A stretch of DNA of 64,000 nucleotides, taken from the NCBI RefSeq assembly GCF_004122105.1, contig NZ_SBKN01000003.1, positions 1 through 64,000 on the forward strand. Reading direction: 5' to 3'. Position 1 is the stretch's first letter. Every line of letters begins with the position of its first letter. The position numbers and the translations under genes are program-made. Below, piece by piece: positions 56,372 to 64,000 of the stretch. The notes below the pieces were generated by a model that ran no database searches, was not told where the DNA came from, and was given only the letters and a program-made list of their open reading frames with translations. This stretch comes from Flavobacterium stagni (lineage in GTDB: Bacteria > Bacteroidota > Bacteroidia > Flavobacteriales > Flavobacteriaceae).

Positions 56372-57067
56372 TTAGTTTTCAATCGATTGCCATAGCACTT
56401 CTTGTGGAACTGGCGCTATGAGCGTTAGTGGTAATTTCGTCACAGGATGCACAAAATGCAACGAACGCGCATGCAAATGTATCCCGCCGTCGGGATTACT
56501 GCGGTCAAAACCGTACTTTAAATCGCCCTTGATGGGACAACCGATGGTAGCCAGTTGGGCGCGAATTTGATGGTGTCTTCCCGTATGTAAGGCAATTTCC
56601 AACGCCAAATAACGGTCCAGTTTTTTGATAATGGAATAGGATAAACTCGCCCGTTTGCTGTCGGGAACTTCTTTACTATGGGCTTTGGAAGTGTTGTTCT
56701 TCGGATTGCGTTTGAGGTAATGGATTAGGGTGTCTTCTGACTTTGGTGGCGCATTTTTAACCACAGCCCAATAGGTTTTTTGGGTTTCTCTATTGCTGAA
56801 CAAGGCGTTCATGCGTTCTAATGCTTTGGATGTTCGCGCAAATACCACCAAACCTGTTGTGGGTCGGTCCAAACGATGCACGACTCCCAAAAACACATCA
56901 CCCGGTTTGTCGTATTTCTTTTTTAAATAGGCTTTGACAATGTCTGAAAGCGGTGTATCACCCGTTTTGTCGCCTTGTACTAAATCGCCCACCCGTTTGT
57001 TCACCACAATCAAATGGTTGTCTTCGTACAATACGTCCAGATTATCGGGTGTACTGATTATTTTCAT
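56372..57067 (-). CDS. RluA-family 23S/tRNA pseudouridine synthase
   Basis: 231 aa. Catalytic Asp in GVVHRLDRPTTGLVVFART and conserved TGRHHQIRAQLATIGCPIKG and LHARSLHFVHPVT. There is no S4 domain, so it resembles RluA-type short forms rather than RluC/D. The target uridine cannot be told. The stop is 61 bp before the DUF5723 ATG. Confidence 0.92.
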   Translation of the reverse strand: MKIISTPDNLDVLYEDNHLIVVNKRVGDLVQGDKTGDTPLSDIVKAYLKKKYDKPGDVFLGVVHRLDRPTTGLVVFARTSKALERMNALFSNRETQKTYWAVVKNAPPKSEDTLIHYLKRNPKNNTSKAHSKEVPDSKRASLSYSIIKKLDRYLALEIALHTGRHHQIRAQLATIGCPIKGDLKYGFDRSNPDGGIHLHARSLHFVHPVTKLPLTLIAPVPQEVLWQSIEN

Positions 57068-57139
57068 GAAAATAGAAGTTTTTTAGGGAGTTGAAAAGTT
57101 GAATGGTTTAAAAGTGGATTTGATGCAGTGAACTATCAT

Positions 57140-57178
57140 TTTCAAATCATCAAATCATCAAATCTTCAAATTTTCAAA
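57140..57178. repeat. Short (TCAAA)-type intergenic repeat
   Basis: Five to six degenerate TCAAAT(C/T) units lie between the panB stop and the pseudouridine synthase gene. The same word cluster recurs at 62143-62175 and 62698-62730. Confidence 0.7.
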
Positions 57179-57997
57179 TTAGTATTGCTCATTCGCATTC
57201 GGGAAATCTACAGCCTTTACATCACTCACATATTGCCCAATCGCTTTGGTCATGTCTTCGTAGAGATTCATATACCTACGAAGGAAGCGCGGACTGAATT
57301 CATGGGTCATTCCAATCATGTCATGGAGCACCAAAACCTGACCGTCAACGCCGCTGCCAGCGCCAATTCCGATGACAGGAATATGAATGCTTTCCGCAAC
57401 GCGTTGTGCTAGTTTGGCCGGAATCTTTTCCAAAACCAAAGCAAAACAGCCCAGACGTTCCAAAAGTTTCGCATCTTCAATCAGTTTTTCGGCTTCGGCT
57501 TCTTCTTTGGCGCGAACGGTATATGTACCGAATTTATAGATGGATTGCGGGGTTAAACCCAAATGGCCCATCACGGGAATTCCCGCATTTAATATCTTTT
57601 TAATCGAATCTTTAATCTCCGAACCGCCTTCGAGTTTTACCGCATGTCCGCCACTTTCTTTCATAATACGAATGGACGAACGCAAGGCTTCTTTCGGATC
57701 GGATTGATAAGTTCCAAACGGCAAATCCACCACCACCAGCGCACGGTCAACAGCGCGCACTACCGAGGAAGCGTGGTAAATCATTTGGTCTAATGTAATC
57801 GGTAAGGTTGTTTCATGTCCCGCCATCACATTACTCGCCGAATCACCCACTAAAATCACATCGACACCTGCAGAATCCACAATTTTGGCCATGGTATAAT
57901 CATAAGCGGTAAGCATAGAAATTTTTTCTCCATTGGCCTTCATATCCACAAGGGATTTGGTGGTGATTTTTTTGTAATCTTTTTTAGCTACAGACAT
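57179..57997 (-). CDS. panB: 3-methyl-2-oxobutanoate hydroxymethyltransferase
   Basis: 272 aa with [40 protein letters not shown] and the catalytic-region [21 protein letters not shown]. It uses methylene-THF to make ketopantoate, the first step of pantothenate synthesis. No other pan genes are adjacent. Confidence 0.97.
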   Translation of the reverse strand: MSVAKKDYKKITTKSLVDMKANGEKISMLTAYDYTMAKIVDSAGVDVILVGDSASNVMAGHETTLPITLDQMIYHASSVVRAVDRALVVVDLPFGTYQSDPKEALRSSIRIMKESGGHAVKLEGGSEIKDSIKKILNAGIPVMGHLGLTPQSIYKFGTYTVRAKEEAEAEKLIEDAKLLERLGCFALVLEKIPAKLAQRVAESIHIPVIGIGAGSGVDGQVLVLHDMIGMTHEFSPRFLRRYMNLYEDMTKAIGQYVSDVKAVDFPNANEQY

Positions 57998-58047
57998 GTT
58001 TTTCGGATTTTAGTGTTGTTGTGCGCTGTAAAAATACTAAAATGGAT

Positions 58048-58055
58048 TAGTTTTG
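58048..58055 (+). promoter_or_regulatory. Putative -7 box for the NTF2-like/porin pair
   Basis: TAGTTTTG fits TAnnTTTG and lies 48 nt before the ATG at 58104; no good -33 element at standard spacing (nearest TTG is 26 nt away). Confidence 0.35.
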
Positions 58056-58103
58056 TTACGAAAACAACGGATTTTCTAGTCATCCACCCATTAATAACCA
58101 ATC

Positions 58104-58541
58104 ATGAAAACCAGACTCATCCTGCTATTTTGCTTCTTTGGAAGTTTTGTGTTCGCACAAGAAGCCGAAGTAAAACAAACCGTCCAACAATTTTTTGAAG
58201 GCTTTCATCAAAAAGATTCTTTGAAAATGAAACAAGTATGCAGTCCGACCCTTCGCTTGGAATCCATTACCGAGTCCAAAACCAAAGGCAATCAATTCAC
58301 TGTAGAAACGCCAGCTGAATTTTACAAAGCCATTGTTTCTCTTCCTGCCGAATTGCGATTTGAAGAACGCTTGTTGAGCTATTCCATTCAAGTAGACGGA
58401 ACGATGGCCGTGGCATGGACGCCCTATGAATTTTATATTAACGGTAAACTCAGTCACTCGGGGGTCAATGTGTTTACTTTGTTTAAAAACAATGGTGTAT
58501 GGACGATTATTTCAATTATTGATACCCGTCGCCGACCATGA
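58104..58541 (+). CDS. Secreted NTF2/SnoaL-like protein
   Basis: 145 aa. A signal peptide (MKTRLILLFCFFGSFVFAQ) is followed by a cone-fold pattern (VKQTVQQFFEGFHQKDSLKM, MAVAWTPYEFYINGKLSHSG, FKNNGVWTIISIIDTRR) of the SnoaL/lumazine-binding-like superfamily. Proteins of this type bind small hydrophobic ligands or have no known activity. It overlaps the porin gene by 4 bp, implying a common periplasmic or surface role. Confidence 0.82.
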   Translation: MKTRLILLFCFFGSFVFAQEAEVKQTVQQFFEGFHQKDSLKMKQVCSPTLRLESITESKTKGNQFTVETPAEFYKAIVSLPAELRFEERLLSYSIQVDGTMAVAWTPYEFYINGKLSHSGVNVFTLFKNNGVWTIISIIDTRRRP

Positions 58542-59566
58542 GAAAATTAGTCGTTTTACTTTTATTACCCCTGTTCGTTTGGAGTCAGAACGACTCGATA
58601 AAAATCGAATGGGGCGGGTTCCTAGATACCTATTATTCCTATGATTTGGATGCTCCCAAAGGCGAACAAAAGTTACCTTTTTTGTACAACTACAACCGCC
58701 ATAACGAGTTTGCCGTCAATCTTGCTTTGCTGAAAGCCAAAGTGACCTACGACAATTTCTATGCTTCAGTGGCACTGCAAGCGGGTACGTATGTGGAAGA
58801 CAATTATGCCAATGAATCGGTAAAATATTTGAATGAAGCCTATGTAGGGATTTATCTAGATGCCAATAAAAAACACAGTGTAGAAATGGGAATTCTCCCA
58901 AGTTATATTGGCTTGGAGTCGGCAACTACCTTCAACAACTTGACACTCACAAGATCTATTTTAGCCGACAATTCGCCGTATTTTATGACCGGATTATGGT
59001 ACCATTACAATCCCAATGCCCGTTGGAGTTTTGGCGCTTTGGTGACCAACGGTTGGCAGCGCATTCATAAGGCCGATCGGTCGGTCGAACCCGCTTTTGG
59101 TACTCAAATTACCTACAAACCGAATACAAGACACACGTTTAATTGGAGCAGTTACAGCGGAAAGGAAGACTATGCGACGTACACCGGAATGCGTTGGTTT
59201 GAGAATTTGTATTGGGATGCCCAATGGAATTCCAAATGGCATACGGTAGTAGGGTATGATATCGGTTGGCAACAAACACCCAACGGTTATAAATCGTGGT
59301 GGGCACCTTTATTCATCGCCCAATATTCCTGGAATACCCATTGGCAAACTGCCCTTCGAGGGGAATATTATCACGATAAGTCGAATGTGATGATTGACCA
59401 ACCATTACCTTTTAAAACTTGGGGAACTTCCGTAAACACGGATTACATCGTCAATAAATACTGCAAGTTCCGAATAGAAGCACGGTATCTATCCGCAACT
59501 GAAAATGTCTTGAATGGTCAAACCAATTCGTTGTTTTTGACCAGTAGTTTGGTGATGGGGTTTTAA
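58538..59566 (+). CDS. Outer-membrane porin-like beta-barrel protein
   Basis: 342 aa. A signal peptide (LVVLLLLPLFVWSQ) precedes aromatic-rich alternating strands throughout (GGFLDTYYSYDLDAP, TFNWSSYSGKEDYATYTGM, NTHWQTALRGEYYHDKSN) and a terminal strand ending [10 protein letters not shown]. It is a putative beta-barrel porin (BBP2-type). Its 3' end overlaps sdaA by 4 bp in convergent orientation. Confidence 0.86.
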   Translation: MRKLVVLLLLPLFVWSQNDSIKIEWGGFLDTYYSYDLDAPKGEQKLPFLYNYNRHNEFAVNLALLKAKVTYDNFYASVALQAGTYVEDNYANESVKYLNEAYVGIYLDANKKHSVEMGILPSYIGLESATTFNNLTLTRSILADNSPYFMTGLWYHYNPNARWSFGALVTNGWQRIHKADRSVEPAFGTQITYKPNTRHTFNWSSYSGKEDYATYTGMRWFENLYWDAQWNSKWHTVVGYDIGWQQTPNGYKSWWAPLFIAQYSWNTHWQTALRGEYYHDKSNVMIDQPLPFKTWGTSVNTDYIVNKYCKFRIEARYLSATENVLNGQTNSLFLTSSLVMGF

Positions 59567-60987
59567 CAATCCGACAGCCCAACCGTAATCGCCAAACCGC
59601 CTTCGGAAGTTTCTTTGTACTTGTGGTTCATGTCTTTTGCGGTTTCCCACATGGTATTGATAACTTTGTCTAAAGGAACTTTCGCATTTCGCGCATCGGT
59701 TTCCAAAGCTAATTCGGCGGCATTGATGGCCTTAATAGCCCCCATGGTATTGCGTTCGATACACGGAATTTGCACCAATCCACCAATTGGGTCACAAGTG
59801 AGTCCGAGGTGATGTTCCATAGCAATCTCGGCTGCCATCTGTACTTGCGCAGGCGTACCGCCCATGAGTTCGCACAACGCTCCTGCAGCCATTGCCGAGG
59901 AAACCCCGATTTCAGCTTGACAGCCTCCCATGGCTGCCGAGATGGTCGATCCTTTTTTGAAGATGGAACCAATTTCGCCCGCTACCATCAAAAATTGTTT
60001 GATTTCTTTATCCGTAGCTTGGTGGTTTTCAATCACCATATAATACATCAAAACCGCAGGGATAACACCCGCGCTACCATTGGTAGGCGCCGTAACCACA
60101 CGCCCTAAAGCGGCATTCACTTCATTGACCGCTAAGGCAAAACAGCTAACCCATTTTAATATTTGGCGAAATTTAACTTCGGTTTTACGAATCACTTCTA
60201 GCCATTCTTGTGGGGAATTGTAGGGAAGTTCGCCAATCAAATTTTGATGCATATCATAAGCCCGGCGTCGCACATTAAGTCCGCCTGGTAATGTACCTTC
60301 CGTATGGCATCCAATATACATGCATTCGAGCATGGTGTTCCAAATGCGCATCAATTCGTGGTGAATTTCGTCCTCACTGCGCATGGATTTTTCATTCTCA
60401 TACACAATTTCAGAGATGGAGCGGTTTTGCTCGTGGCAGTAGTTTAATAATTCGGCTGCCGTTTGAATCGGGTAGGGGAAAGCACATTTGATGGCACTTT
60501 TCTTTTTGGCATTAATGCGTTCCTCTTTTACCACAAAACCACCACCAATGGAATAATACGTTTCTTCCACAGTGGCCAAGCCCGCATAGGCTGTAAAACG
60601 AATGCCGTTGGAATGAAAGGGAAGAAAATTACGGTTGAACCGAATATCTGTTTCGGGTGCAAAAGGAACCGTTAGTTCGTTCCCTAATTGTAGCACTTGG
60701 TGATTGTGAATGTTGGCAATAATCGAATCAATTTGATCCACCGGAATGTATTCAGGATCCTGACCGCTAAGTCCGAGCATCACGGCTAAATCCGTAGCAT
60801 GCCCTTTACCCGTAAGGGATAACGAACCGTAGAGGTCGACTTGTACACGTTCGACTTTCTCAAACAGGTTTTGTGCGCGCAATTCACTCAAAAAGCGTTC
60901 TGCGGCACGCCAGGGTCCGAGGGTATGCGAACTGGAGGGTCCGACCCCAATTTTAAGCATGTCAAAAACCGAAATGCATTCTTCCAT
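59563..60987 (-). CDS. sdaA: L-serine ammonia-lyase (single-chain)
   Basis: 474 aa, with [19 protein letters not shown] and the [4Fe-4S] cysteine pattern C-x41-C-x10-C ([24 protein letters not shown]). It deaminates L-serine to pyruvate. Expected start has [20 protein letters not shown]. Adjacent to an upstream TATATTTG promoter box. Confidence 0.96.
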   Translation of the reverse strand: MEECISVFDMLKIGVGPSSSHTLGPWRAAERFLSELRAQNLFEKVERVQVDLYGSLSLTGKGHATDLAVMLGLSGQDPEYIPVDQIDSIIANIHNHQVLQLGNELTVPFAPETDIRFNRNFLPFHSNGIRFTAYAGLATVEETYYSIGGGFVVKEERINAKKKSAIKCAFPYPIQTAAELLNYCHEQNRSISEIVYENEKSMRSEDEIHHELMRIWNTMLECMYIGCHTEGTLPGGLNVRRRAYDMHQNLIGELPYNSPQEWLEVIRKTEVKFRQILKWVSCFALAVNEVNAALGRVVTAPTNGSAGVIPAVLMYYMVIENHQATDKEIKQFLMVAGEIGSIFKKGSTISAAMGGCQAEIGVSSAMAAGALCELMGGTPAQVQMAAEIAMEHHLGLTCDPIGGLVQIPCIERNTMGAIKAINAAELALETDARNAKVPLDKVINTMWETAKDMNHKYKETSEGGLAITVGLSDC

Positions 60988-61012
60988 GGGTAAGTTTCGT
61001 TTATTGGTTACA

Positions 61013-61045
61013 CAAATATAGGATAAAGTCGTGCGAAATTTTCAA
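61013..61045 (-). promoter_or_regulatory. Putative sdaA promoter
   Basis: On the minus strand TTG (61045-61043), 22 nt, then TATATTTG (61020-61013), 25 nt before the ATG at 60987. Spacing is slightly long for the class. Confidence 0.5.
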
Positions 61046-61223
61046 GAAAAATCGTTTTCGCTAGGAATTTATCAATTGAAAGCAGCTCTTTTTGATAATG
61101 TCTAAATTCAAGTTGTATTCTAGCGTGCTGACAGCCATTTGATTAGTGAGTGGCCCTCTTAAGGAAATGTTAGTTTCTCGTGTCCAACATCTTCAAATGT
61201 GTACTTTTGCACAAATTTTTCAC

Positions 61224-62090
61224 GTGCGCATTAACAAATACTATCTAGCGGCTTTTTCGGCCTTTGTGATTTGGGGTTTCTTCAGTTTGGCCCTCAAACC
61301 CTTACACGATTATCCGTCGTTGGATATTTTGTTTTACCGGGTGTTTTATGCCACGGGGTTGCTGGTATTTCTCAATTTTATATTCCGGAATCGGTTGGTA
61401 CGTGCGAACATTCAGGTGTTTCGCGAACTTTCGATAACCGATAAAACGCGGTTTCTCACGTTGACGATTTTGGGTGGGTTCTTACTCGTGTTCAATTGGT
61501 TTTTGTTCATGTACGCCGTGAACCATGTCAGTTTGCAGTCGGCTTCCTTTGCTTATTTGATTTGCCCGATCATCACTACCGTTTTGGCCTTTTTTATATT
61601 GAAAGAACGCTTGGGTTGGTGGCAATGGACGGCGGTCGGACTCTGTATTTTGAGTTGTGGCATCCTTTCTTATGGCGATTTGCACGGATTGGTGTACAGT
61701 TTGGTGATTGCCGTGTCTTTTGCTTTGTATTTGATTAGCCAACGCAAAAACGACCGTTTTGACAAGTTCATCGTATTGATGGTGCAAATGGTGATTGCTT
61801 CGTTGGTGTTACTGCCGTTTTTTCCAACCTATAGCGGACCCACACCCACGGCTTCGTTGTTTTATATTTTGATGGGAGTGATCGTGGTTGTATTTACCAT
61901 TGTGCCCTTATTTTTAAATTTATATGCGTTAAAAGGGATGAACTCCTCAGCCGTCGGGATTTTGATGTATACGAATCCTTTGATTCATTTCTTTTTGGCG
62001 TTGTTTTACTTCCACGAATCCATCAACCTCGCACAGATCGTGTCCTACGGATTGATTGCGGTGTCGATTGGGGTGTTTAATAGGGGGTAG
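61224..62090 (+). CDS. EamA/RarD-family inner-membrane transporter
   Basis: 288 aa from the GTG at 61224 (RINKYYLAAFSAFVIWGFFS), preceded by a TACTTTTG box at 61202-61209; longer frames starting at 61146, 61167 or 61197 would include that box. Ten TMs in two EamA halves: LTLTILGGFLLVFNWFLFMYA, GWWQWTAVGLCILSCGIL, and the C-terminal FFLALFYFHESI. It probably exports metabolites; substrate unknown. Confidence 0.88.
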   Translation: MRINKYYLAAFSAFVIWGFFSLALKPLHDYPSLDILFYRVFYATGLLVFLNFIFRNRLVRANIQVFRELSITDKTRFLTLTILGGFLLVFNWFLFMYAVNHVSLQSASFAYLICPIITTVLAFFILKERLGWWQWTAVGLCILSCGILSYGDLHGLVYSLVIAVSFALYLISQRKNDRFDKFIVLMVQMVIASLVLLPFFPTYSGPTPTASLFYILMGVIVVVFTIVPLFLNLYALKGMNSSAVGILMYTNPLIHFFLALFYFHESINLAQIVSYGLIAVSIGVFNRG

Positions 62091-62340
62091 ACTTTAGGAG
62101 GTTTCAAGTTTAATGTTTCAGGTTGGGTTCTAAGAACGTGCATTTTCAAATCTTCAAATCCTCACATTTTCAAATAGAAGTTTAAAAGTGTATTGGTACA
62201 GTGCATTATATTGCATTGACTAATAGTAACACAATGTTTCACTATGTTAAGCACAAAGTTTCACAAGGTTGAACACCATAAAGTGTTAACTATGAATACT
62301 ATGTTACTATGTGGTTTGTATTTTTACCCATTGATTAAGT

Positions 62341-62487
62341 CACAGTCACAGTCTACAGTGAACAGTGTACAGTGAACAGGGTACAGTGTACAGTGTACAG
62401 ATTGCAGTGTTCAGATTGCAGTGTTCACTGACCACAGATAACTGTTTACTGATAACTGTTTACTGTTTACTGATTACTGATAACTGC
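62341..62487. repeat. Degenerate CAGTG(T/A)ACAGTG array with opposite-sense half
   Basis: 62341-62430 is built from ACAGTGTACAGTG / CAGTGAACAG words; 62431-62487 from ACTGTTTACTGATAACTG words. The two halves are roughly reverse-complementary, giving an imperfect long inverted repeat. Confidence 0.75.
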
Positions 62488-62506
62488 TTATACGGGTTAT
62501 GGTAAA

Positions 62507-62535
62507 GGTATCCTAAAGGTAACCTAAAGGATACC
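62507..62535. repeat. Short inverted repeat GGTATCCT / AGGATACC with direct copies
   Basis: GGTATCCT (62507-62514) and AGGATACC (62528-62535) are perfect inverses around the palindromic AAAGGTAACCTAA; AAAGG-type direct copies flank it. Confidence 0.65.
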
Positions 62536-62548
62536 ATTAGTTAACCAC

Positions 62549-62592
62549 GGGGTTAGTGCGGGGTTAATCCGAGGTTAGTCCGAGGTTAGTCC
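62549..62592. repeat. Four-unit 11-bp tandem repeat
   Basis: GGGGTTAGTGC, GGGGTTAATCC, GAGGTTAGTCC and GAGGTTAGTCC follow one another without gaps; the last two units are identical. Confidence 0.85.
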
Positions 62593-62790
62593 GAAGTAGT
62601 AGGAAGGATGACTCGTCCTAAAATAGCTATACAGGTAATTAAAATTTCAATAGTAAAATTCCAAACTTCAAATCCCTCCCGAAGTTTCGGGACCAAATTT
62701 CAAATCTCAAATTTCAAATCTTCAAATCATTTATCCTGTCAGCCCCTCCGCTCAGCAGCTTAGTAGCTCAGCATCTCAGCAGCTTAAAAA

Positions 62791-62852
62791 TGTCATCTTG
62801 TCAGTTGTTTTTGAATAAAAACTGCCAAAAAGGAGTGGCAGACGGAATGGCA
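62791..62852. promoter_or_regulatory. Cluster of TGNCA motifs and a CTGCCA/TGGCAG palindrome upstream of dnaK
   Basis: TGTCA occurs at 62791 and 62799, then CTGCCA-N8-TGGCAG (62822-62841), then TGGCA at 62848. It lies 85-150 bp upstream of the dnaK ATG, so it may be a regulatory site for a chaperone gene; it is not the CIRCE element. Confidence 0.4.
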
Positions 62853-62924
62853 TAATAGTTGACTAAGACCCATCGTGCGTAAGCACTGCCCACTCCTAGA
62901 GGGGCAATCCAACAGAATTAAAAA

Positions 62925-62930
62925 AGGAGA
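62925..62930 (+). promoter_or_regulatory. Shine-Dalgarno-like AGGAGA of dnaK
   Basis: AGGAGA ends 8 nt before the ATG at 62939. Such strong sites are rare in Bacteroidota and may help high expression; it also supports the chosen start. Confidence 0.55.
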
Positions 62931-62938
62931 TTATAACC

Positions 62939-64000
62939 ATGGGAAAAATTATTGGTATCGACTTAGGTACAACAAATTCATGTGTAGCAGTAATGGAGGG
63001 TGGCGAACCCGTAGTTATTGCGAATGCTGAAGGGAAAAGAACCACACCTTCCGTGATTGCTTTCGTTGAAGGGGGTGAGATTAAAGTTGGGGATCCTGCA
63101 AAACGTCAGGCCGTAACCAACCCAACCAAAACCATTGCGTCTATCAAACGCTTTATGGGGAACAAGTACACAGAAAGCGCTAAAGAAGCGTCTACTGTAG
63201 CGTACAAAGTAGTAAAAGGGGACAACGACACGCCTCGTGTAGACATCGACGGTCGTTTGTACACGCCACAAGAATTGTCGGCGATGACCCTTCAAAAAAT
63301 GAAAAAAACAGCGGAAGACTATTTGGGTCAGTCCGTTACAGAGGCCGTAATCACGGTTCCCGCTTACTTTAATGATGCACAACGTCAAGCAACGAAAGAA
63401 GCGGGCGAAATTGCAGGATTGAAAGTGATGCGTATTATCAACGAACCTACTGCGGCTGCCTTAGCCTACGGTTTGGATAAAGCGGGTAAAGACCAAAAAA
63501 TTGCGGTATACGACTTAGGAGGGGGAACCTTCGATATTTCCATCCTTGAATTGGGTGACGGCGTGTTTGAAGTATTATCTACCAATGGGGATACCCATTT
63601 AGGTGGTGACGACTTCGACCAAGTAATCATCGACTGGATGGCCAACGAATTCATGAGTGAAGAAAGCGTTGACTTGCGCAAAGACCCAATGGCTTTACAG
63701 CGTTTAAAAGAAGCGGCTGAAAAAGCAAAAATCGAGTTGTCTTCGTCTTCACAAACGGAAATCAACTTACCGTACATCACGGCTACTGCGAGCGGACCCA
63801 AACACATGGTGAAAACGTTGACCCGTGCGAAATTCGAACAATTGGCGGATACGTTAGTAAAACGTTCGATGGAGCCCGTAGCCAAAGCCTTGAAAGATGC
63901 TGGATTATCGACTTCGGATATTGATGAAGTGATCCTAGTTGGGGGTTCGACACGTATCCCAGTCATCCAAGAGCAAGTAGAAAAATTCTTCGGTAAAAAA
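62939..64000 (+). CDS. dnaK: Molecular chaperone DnaK (Hsp70), 5' part
   Basis: 354 codons reach the right edge; the gene continues. The nucleotide-binding domain is clear: [73 protein letters not shown] and [19 protein letters not shown]. ATPase-driven folding chaperone acting with DnaJ and GrpE; the substrate-binding domain lies beyond the window. Strong SD and a long repeat-rich upstream region precede it. Confidence 0.98.
   Translation, partial: MGKIIGIDLGTTNSCVAVMEGGEPVVIANAEGKRTTPSVIAFVEGGEIKVGDPAKRQAVTNPTKTIASIKRFMGNKYTESAKEASTVAYKVVKGDNDTPRVDIDGRLYTPQELSAMTLQKMKKTAEDYLGQSVTEAVITVPAYFNDAQRQATKEAGEIAGLKVMRIINEPTAAALAYGLDKAGKDQKIAVYDLGGGTFDISILELGDGVFEVLSTNGDTHLGGDDFDQVIIDWMANEFMSEESVDLRKDPMALQRLKEAAEKAKIELSSSSQTEINLPYITATASGPKHMVKTLTRAKFEQLADTLVKRSMEPVAKALKDAGLSTSDIDEVILVGGSTRIPVIQEQVEKFFGKK

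Larger units (their letters stand above)
62091..62938. other. Repeat-rich intergenic region EamA / dnaK
   Basis: About 850 bp without coding capacity. It contains TCAAA-type words (62143-62175), CAGTG-type repeats (62341-62487), an inverted repeat with direct copies (62501-62535), an 11-bp tandem (62549-62592), more TCAAA words (62698-62730), CTCAGCAGCT words (62749-62786), and the dnaK leader. Confidence 0.75.

Noticed and set aside
62978..63966. Two minus-strand frames over the right end
   Set aside because: They are shadows of dnaK, whose plus frame is unmistakable.

Overview
The window looks like a chromosomal segment of a member of the Flavobacteriaceae (Bacteroidota), most likely Flavobacterium or a close relative. 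The evidence is AT-rich DNA, Bacteroidota-type promoters (TTTG, about 19-20 nt, then TAnnTTTG) before tRNA-Ser and before an XRE operon, few Shine-Dalgarno sites, type IX secretion (T9SS) sorting domains, a mevalonate-pathway HMG-CoA synthase, DUF5723 and P-domain/PKD surface proteins, and a RibB fused to a degenerate RibA domain. I see no IS element, phage, integrase or CRISPR array.

Layout. 1-11191 (minus): the 5' end and at least 3730 codons of one giant secreted repeat protein that runs off the left edge. It has 26 copies of a 92-residue repeat in perfect 276-bp register, then eight modules of about 98 residues carrying C-D-x-x-x-D/F-x-L motifs. A small secreted protein lies just upstream. 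11.9-13.6 kb: an orphan LuxR-type regulator, a gene-poor stretch and tRNA-Ser(UGA). 13.6-22.1 kb (minus): a housekeeping and envelope block (ribBA-like, LptF/G permease, LolA-like, FtsK, DgkA, Tpx), then thioredoxin and 2-Cys peroxiredoxin. 22.3-33.5 kb: an APC amino-acid transporter, two tandem LRR/EF-hand T9SS proteins, a Cys/Met PLP enzyme divergent from an Lrp regulator, small orphan genes, a YidE-type transporter and pckA. 33.9-40 kb: lpd, a three-gene H-NOX / HNOBA-kinase / response-regulator nitric-oxide signalling operon, a TPR protein, a DoxX protein and a DUF4349 lipoprotein. 40-48 kb (plus): pabB, tilS, dsbD; an XRE-regulator/membrane-protein operon on minus with a palindromic operator inside its promoter; yifB; an esterase. 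48-57.9 kb (minus): mvaS, a large 7TM-PAS-GAF hybrid kinase, aldehyde dehydrogenase, a DUF5723 outer-membrane protein, an RluA-type pseudouridine synthase and panB. 58-64 kb: a secreted NTF2-like protein with a porin, sdaA, an EamA transporter, a micro-repeat-rich intergenic region, and the first 354 codons of dnaK.

How the genes work together. Envelope biogenesis (LptF/G, LolA-like, DgkA, DUF5723, porin) and thiol redox defence (Tpx, Trx, Prx, DsbD) are the main core themes. The accessory themes are T9SS surface display (giant protein, LRR pair) and signalling (H-NOX operon, hybrid kinase, orphan LuxR regulator). The least ordinary items are the indel-free 26-copy repeat array with two separately homogenised blocks, the H-NOX system that splits a guanylate-cyclase-like sensor over two proteins, the operator-in-promoter XRE operon, and the mosaic of unrelated microsatellite-like repeats before dnaK. 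I found no clear sign of a wholly new defence or mobile system.
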